DNA of 8,327 nucleotides. Origin: Chlamydiales bacterium. GTDB lineage: Bacteria; Chlamydiota; Chlamydiia; Chlamydiales; JAACFD01. The position numbers and the translations under genes were made by a program. The notes under the pieces were generated by a model that saw only the letters and a program-made list of their open reading frames with translations, was not told where the DNA came from and ran no database searches. The DNA is taken from the NCBI GenBank assembly GCA_009937555.1, contig JAACFD010000080.1, positions 1-8,327 on the forward strand, written 5' to 3'. Below are positions 5,214 through 8,327 of the stretch, piece after piece; the first letter of the stretch is position 1, and each line of letters starts with the position of its first letter.

Positions 5214-7265
5214 TTAGCTCTTAGCTGTGATGCAAGCTTCGTAGAGTTTTTTCAAGTTTACCTCTCTATGTGCTAGAAGTTCTACTAGTATGTAGTTCTG
5301 CATATGCATTAAGCGATCTGCAAACAATGATACCGCCTCTTTTTCTAATCCTAAGCTACTTAGAGAGCAGCAGAGAAGTGTAACCGATAAGGTTCCTATC
5401 TCATAAAGTTCTTGATGTGTTAGAAGACCTTTTTGATCACCATTTGCCAGAATAAATTTATAAAGAGGAGCTTCTTTTAAGATCTCTGAGTCATATTCAA
5501 AGAACATGGGAAAGCTGTTAGAGCTTGGTAAGAATATTTCTTTACTAAAGTCTAACCTACGATGGTCTTGAAAGATTGCAGCAGAGAGAATAGCTATAAT
5601 AACAAATTGCCTGTAAGCTAATTCTTTTAATCTATCTCTTTTAAGGGGTAAGACAAGAGGGTTTTGCTCAGCTTTAAAAGATGCTATTTCTTCTTCAAAA
5701 ACAGCTCTTGTCAAAGAGCTTGGGGGGCATTCAGGGTAGAGCCCACTTAAAACGGGGATATTGTAGAGTAGAGCGTCTGGGGGCTTTATTAAAAGGTTTG
5801 TAAATAAAAGGTGTGCCAGTACATTTTGAGCATAACGCCGAATGACATAAGACTCTGACGGTATGCCGCAAAGGTAGGATGAAAAGAAAGTACTCCCTTT
5901 TCGTAAGTTTACTATAGTCTCTTCGCTAAGAGCAGCTTTTACTACTTGGAATGACTCTTTATTTTTTTCTTCCACAAGCTCAGTCTGCTCTTCTTTTAAG
6001 CTATTGAGTTCTTGGAAAGTATCTATGAGCCTAGATCTAGCACTTAGGTTTAATTGGCAACTTGCAAAAGTGTGATCAAAGCTAGAGGAGTCATTTCTTG
6101 AGTAAGCATAAAACAAAGAAGATGCTATATCCTCTTCTACACGAGAGGAGTGAGAGCTTTGCCCCCAGCGTCCTCCAATAAATGGTCGAATAATGAACCT
6201 CTGTGCTGAAGGAAGGATGATTAAAAAGCAGTCACTGTTAGATAATGGTAATACCTGTTCTTTTATAACTTTAGGTTTTGGTTTAGAAGGATCTTTATCT
6301 ATGAAGTTTTCTTGTCGTAGTCTTGCAATATTAGATTCCGGTTCTTCGGCTATCCAAATGATATTAGGGTTTAAGTCGCCGCTTGCTGTGTAGAGCTTTT
6401 CTTGTGAGCCCATAAGCTTTCCAATATAAAAAGTCAGGTGATAGTTTGAATCACCAGAGCTTATTGAGATAAAAGCTTCTGAAAAGGATCTAAATGTACG
6501 TGTGCAGTTAGTAGGGGTCTTATCTATTACCCTAGCGGTCCTAAGTTGTCTAAATAAATCCATAACTTTATCTCTCGCAGCTACTATACCAGAGTTGCAG
6601 TTTAGAGGTAGCCCAAACGGATAATTAAAATGTCTATTAATAGAACAGCTAAGGGCAATAGAGCGTTTTTCATCGTCTCTAGAAGAGAGACTAGCTTTTG
6701 CACAATCTTGCAAACGTTTGGAGTATTTAGATCTACGTTCGGATTTAGGTAAAGTGGCACACTCTTTTGCTGCTATTATAGCTTGTCTACTGGACTCTGC
6801 TTCTTCAGTTAAGCTTTTATTTTCATGTTTCTGGATACTTAGAGAGGGTTTTTCGCAGCTTATACATAGCGGCCTTAGTTCAGAGTAGTTTTTTAGTAGG
6901 TACACAACCAAATCATTTGCAATATAGGCATTTATCCGAATTAAGCTATGGAGAGTTAGTGATAAAGTGCTAGGGGAGAAAAAAGAGGGATCGTTGTTTA
7001 GTACAGAGTCTTCAGAAACATTTCTTAATAGAATTCTAAAGCGAGCAAAGCCGTAGGAGTAATCATCTTCAGTATCTAAGCAGCTACTTAGTAGCTCTAG
7101 AGTTTTATCAACTAAACTACTGACCTTTCCCATAATTAATTGTCTATGAGGATGGTTTGTATAAGGGAAAAGAAGAGCTTTTTGTGTTTTACTTCCTCTG
7201 ATTGCTCCATTTATACGATAGTTTGCATCAGATACAACTCTTTGAATACTGATAAAGCCTGACAT
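5214..7265 (-). CDS. Unrecognised 683-residue protein
   Basis: I do not recognise this protein. It is intact, with AAGGAAC ending 5 bases before the ATG. It has no signal peptide and no clear membrane span; the hydrophobic stretch FVIIAILSAAIF (554-565) is short and lies in a helical region. The N-terminal third (about 46-210) is mostly helical and charged with a CISC pair at 134-137. A middle part (about 255-365) is rich in beta strands, including FISISSGDSNYHLTFYIGKL (265-284), IIWIAEEPE (302-310) and CFLIILPSAQRFIIRPF (346-362). A likely coiled coil covers 412-447. The C-terminal part (about 450-683) is helical. This helical / beta / coiled-coil / helical layout suggests a multidomain cytosolic or structural protein. 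It has its own promoter and lies 144 bases after the glycosyltransferase, so context does not give a function. It shows no clear match to the repeat pattern of the giant protein. Confidence 0.85.
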   Translation of the reverse strand: MSGFISIQRVVSDANYRINGAIRGSKTQKALLFPYTNHPHRQLIMGKVSSLVDKTLELLSSCLDTEDDYSYGFARFRILLRNVSEDSVLNNDPSFFSPSTLSLTLHSLIRINAYIANDLVVYLLKNYSELRPLCISCEKPSLSIQKHENKSLTEEAESSRQAIIAAKECATLPKSERRSKYSKRLQDCAKASLSSRDDEKRSIALSCSINRHFNYPFGLPLNCNSGIVAARDKVMDLFRQLRTARVIDKTPTNCTRTFRSFSEAFISISSGDSNYHLTFYIGKLMGSQEKLYTASGDLNPNIIWIAEEPESNIARLRQENFIDKDPSKPKPKVIKEQVLPLSNSDCFLIILPSAQRFIIRPFIGGRWGQSSHSSRVEEDIASSLFYAYSRNDSSSFDHTFASCQLNLSARSRLIDTFQELNSLKEEQTELVEEKNKESFQVVKAALSEETIVNLRKGSTFFSSYLCGIPSESYVIRRYAQNVLAHLLFTNLLIKPPDALLYNIPVLSGLYPECPPSSLTRAVFEEEIASFKAEQNPLVLPLKRDRLKELAYRQFVIIAILSAAIFQDHRRLDFSKEIFLPSSNSFPMFFEYDSEILKEAPLYKFILANGDQKGLLTHQELYEIGTLSVTLLCCSLSSLGLEKEAVSLFADRLMHMQNYILVELLAHREVNLKKLYEACITAKS

Positions 7266-7355
7266 GAATAGTTCCTTATACTATGCTGAATGAGGTAGTT
7301 TTACTAGAAAGAAGAAAGGGCTATGTTATAGTTTTCTCATTTTTGAGCCGAAAAA

Positions 7356-7384
7356 TTAGTAACGTTTTCAGTTTAATATGTCAA
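7356..7384 (-). promoter_or_regulatory. Promoter of the 683-residue protein gene
   Basis: A perfect -35 box TTGACA (7384-7379) on the minus strand is followed after 17 or 18 bases by TACTAAT (7361-7355), a weaker -10 box. RNA would start near 7348, giving a leader of about 80 bases. A second -10-like TATAAC lies closer to the gene without a good -35. The -35 box is about 25 bases past the glycosyltransferase stop codon, and no convincing terminator lies between them. Confidence 0.5.
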
Positions 7385-7409
7385 CAGAGTAAAGCGCACA
7401 AGCTTAAGC

Positions 7410-8327
7410 TTATGTTGCTTTAGCTCCTTCTAGAAAAATAGCCTCAAGCTTTGAAACATAGTCTGAAAATTTGAAGTCAGACATTGAGCGTTTAAGAGCA
7501 TTTAAACTGAACTCTTCATACAAAGATTGATCGTCAATAAGCTTAGCAATAGCTCTAGCAACCTTTGATGGATCTGCGCCCATAGGGGTTGAAAGAATAT
7601 CTTTAGTAGGATCATAAATAATTTTTGGTAGGTTTTTGGCTTTCCAGGTCCCATATTCAAATTCTTTAGGGTCAATTTCAGCGGGTATACAAAAAGCTGT
7701 TTTTTTATCTTCAACAGCTTCTACAAGTCCATCAACAGCATTTGCAATAACTGGCAGGGCTCTTGCTTGTGCTTCTAAAGCGACAAGTCCAAAGGGTTCT
7801 CTAAATGAAGGGGCTAAGAAAAGATCAATAGAGTCATAAAAAACAGTCATGTCTTCAACATACCCCTCAAAGGTAACAGATGAGGCAATACCTAGTTTAT
7901 TAGCATAGTCTTCTAGAGCTTCTTTGTCTTTACCTGTTCCTGCTATACTAAGTTCTACAGGGTAACCTTTACTGATTAACTCTTTTATTGCGTGCAGTGC
8001 ACACACAAAGCCTTTAAGAGGAACTAACCTGCCTGATGATCCTATACGCATTTTTTTATTGGCTTTTAGGGGGTGAGTTCTTTTGCTGTCTGCAAAATGA
8101 ATGTCTGGTCTCAAGGGGTTTAAGACTTTTTCAATACAGGCTTTTTTCTGAGGCCACCTCAATTCTAAAACGCGCTTTGAAGCGTGAGAGCAGGCTATTA
8201 TTTTGTCTACTCGATTGAGCATATTAAATTGTCTGCTATTTTCTTCAATAAACCAGCTAGCGCCATGATCGTAAAATATCTCAAGGCACTGCTTTTGGCT
8301 TGAAAAGATTTCACAGTTCCAGTAGAC
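7410..8327 (-). CDS. Family-4 glycosyltransferase (GT-B fold), 5' end missing
   Basis: The frame is open to the right edge, so 305 residues are visible and the true start is outside; the ATG at 8222 is internal, since the 35 codons before it continue the same protein. Numbering from the edge, KIIACSHASKRVL (42-54) ends the N-terminal Rossmann domain. MRIGSSGRLVPLKGF (93-107) carries the arginine and lysine that bind the donor's phosphates. Next come VELSIAGTG (124-132), VTFEGYV (151-157) and PSFREPFGLVALEA (173-186) with the E-x7-E pair E177/E185, all typical of GT4 retaining enzymes. These use a nucleotide sugar to build lipopolysaccharide, capsule or other glycans in the cytosol. The acceptor cannot be told. 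After the GT4 core there is an extra loop of about 40 residues (about 218-255) before the last helices. The stop codon is TAA at 7412-7410. Confidence 0.92.
   Translation of the reverse strand, partial: VYWNCEIFSSQKQCLEIFYDHGASWFIEENSRQFNMLNRVDKIIACSHASKRVLELRWPQKKACIEKVLNPLRPDIHFADSKRTHPLKANKKMRIGSSGRLVPLKGFVCALHAIKELISKGYPVELSIAGTGKDKEALEDYANKLGIASSVTFEGYVEDMTVFYDSIDLFLAPSFREPFGLVALEAQARALPVIANAVDGLVEAVEDKKTAFCIPAEIDPKEFEYGTWKAKNLPKIIYDPTKDILSTPMGADPSKVARAIAKLIDDQSLYEEFSLNALKRSMSDFKFSDYVSKLEAIFLEGAKAT

Noticed and set aside
7400..7411. Palindrome AAGCTTAAGCTT after the glycosyltransferase stop
   Set aside because: It is a short AT-rich palindrome with no loop and no T tract, so it is not supported as a terminator or a regulatory site.
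7502..7714. 70-codon minus-strand frame overlapping the glycosyltransferase
   Set aside because: It is an alternative frame inside the GT4 coding region, whose own frame has clear family motifs.
8220..8222. ATG as start of the glycosyltransferase
   Set aside because: The same frame stays open through 35 more codons to the edge with protein-like sequence, and a GT4 enzyme needs a longer N-terminal domain.
1..8327. tRNA, rRNA, CRISPR array, insertion sequence or phage integration site
   Set aside because: No cloverleaf, regularly spaced identical DNA repeats, transposase or integrase motifs, or terminal inverted repeats were seen; the only repeats are in protein sequence or are short promoter-scale ones.

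Overview
The window is a run of five protein genes, all read on the minus strand, with no RNA gene, mobile element, CRISPR array or convincing plus-strand gene. In the order of transcription (right to left) they are: a family-4 glycosyltransferase cut by the right edge (7410-8327); an unrecognised 683-residue protein (5214-7265); an exported L,D-transpeptidase of the COG3786 type (4427-5149); a class I SAM-dependent methyltransferase-like protein (3351-4253); and a very large repetitive protein whose first 1057 residues fill 1-3171 and which runs off the left edge.

The DNA is AT-rich by eye (GC roughly in the high 30s percent, not counted), with ordinary bacterial gene starts (AAGGA-type Shine-Dalgarno sequences 5-9 bases before ATG) and sigma70-like promoters. 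An exported L,D-transpeptidase indicates a bacterium with peptidoglycan, most likely Gram-negative. AT-richness and giant orphan proteins would fit a host-associated lineage such as Legionellales, environmental Chlamydiae or Dependentiae, but no gene here fixes the taxon and I make no species call.

The gaps are 144, 64, 173 and 179 bases. Each holds a plausible promoter for the next gene, so this looks like a row of separately transcribed genes rather than one tight operon. The best promoter drives the L,D-transpeptidase (TAGACA, 17 bases, CATAAT). A perfect 18-bp terminator-like hairpin directly follows the methyltransferase stop codon and separates it from the giant gene. The giant gene has its own promoter, with an 11-bp inverted repeat over the -10 region.

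The transpeptidase and the glycosyltransferase both suit cell-envelope work. The 683-residue protein, the methyltransferase and the giant protein cannot be tied to a pathway. The most interesting item is the giant protein. Reading its translation against itself shows about twelve divergent units of about 87 residues, and recurring local motifs suggest a higher-order period of about 262 residues (three units). I do not recognise the family.
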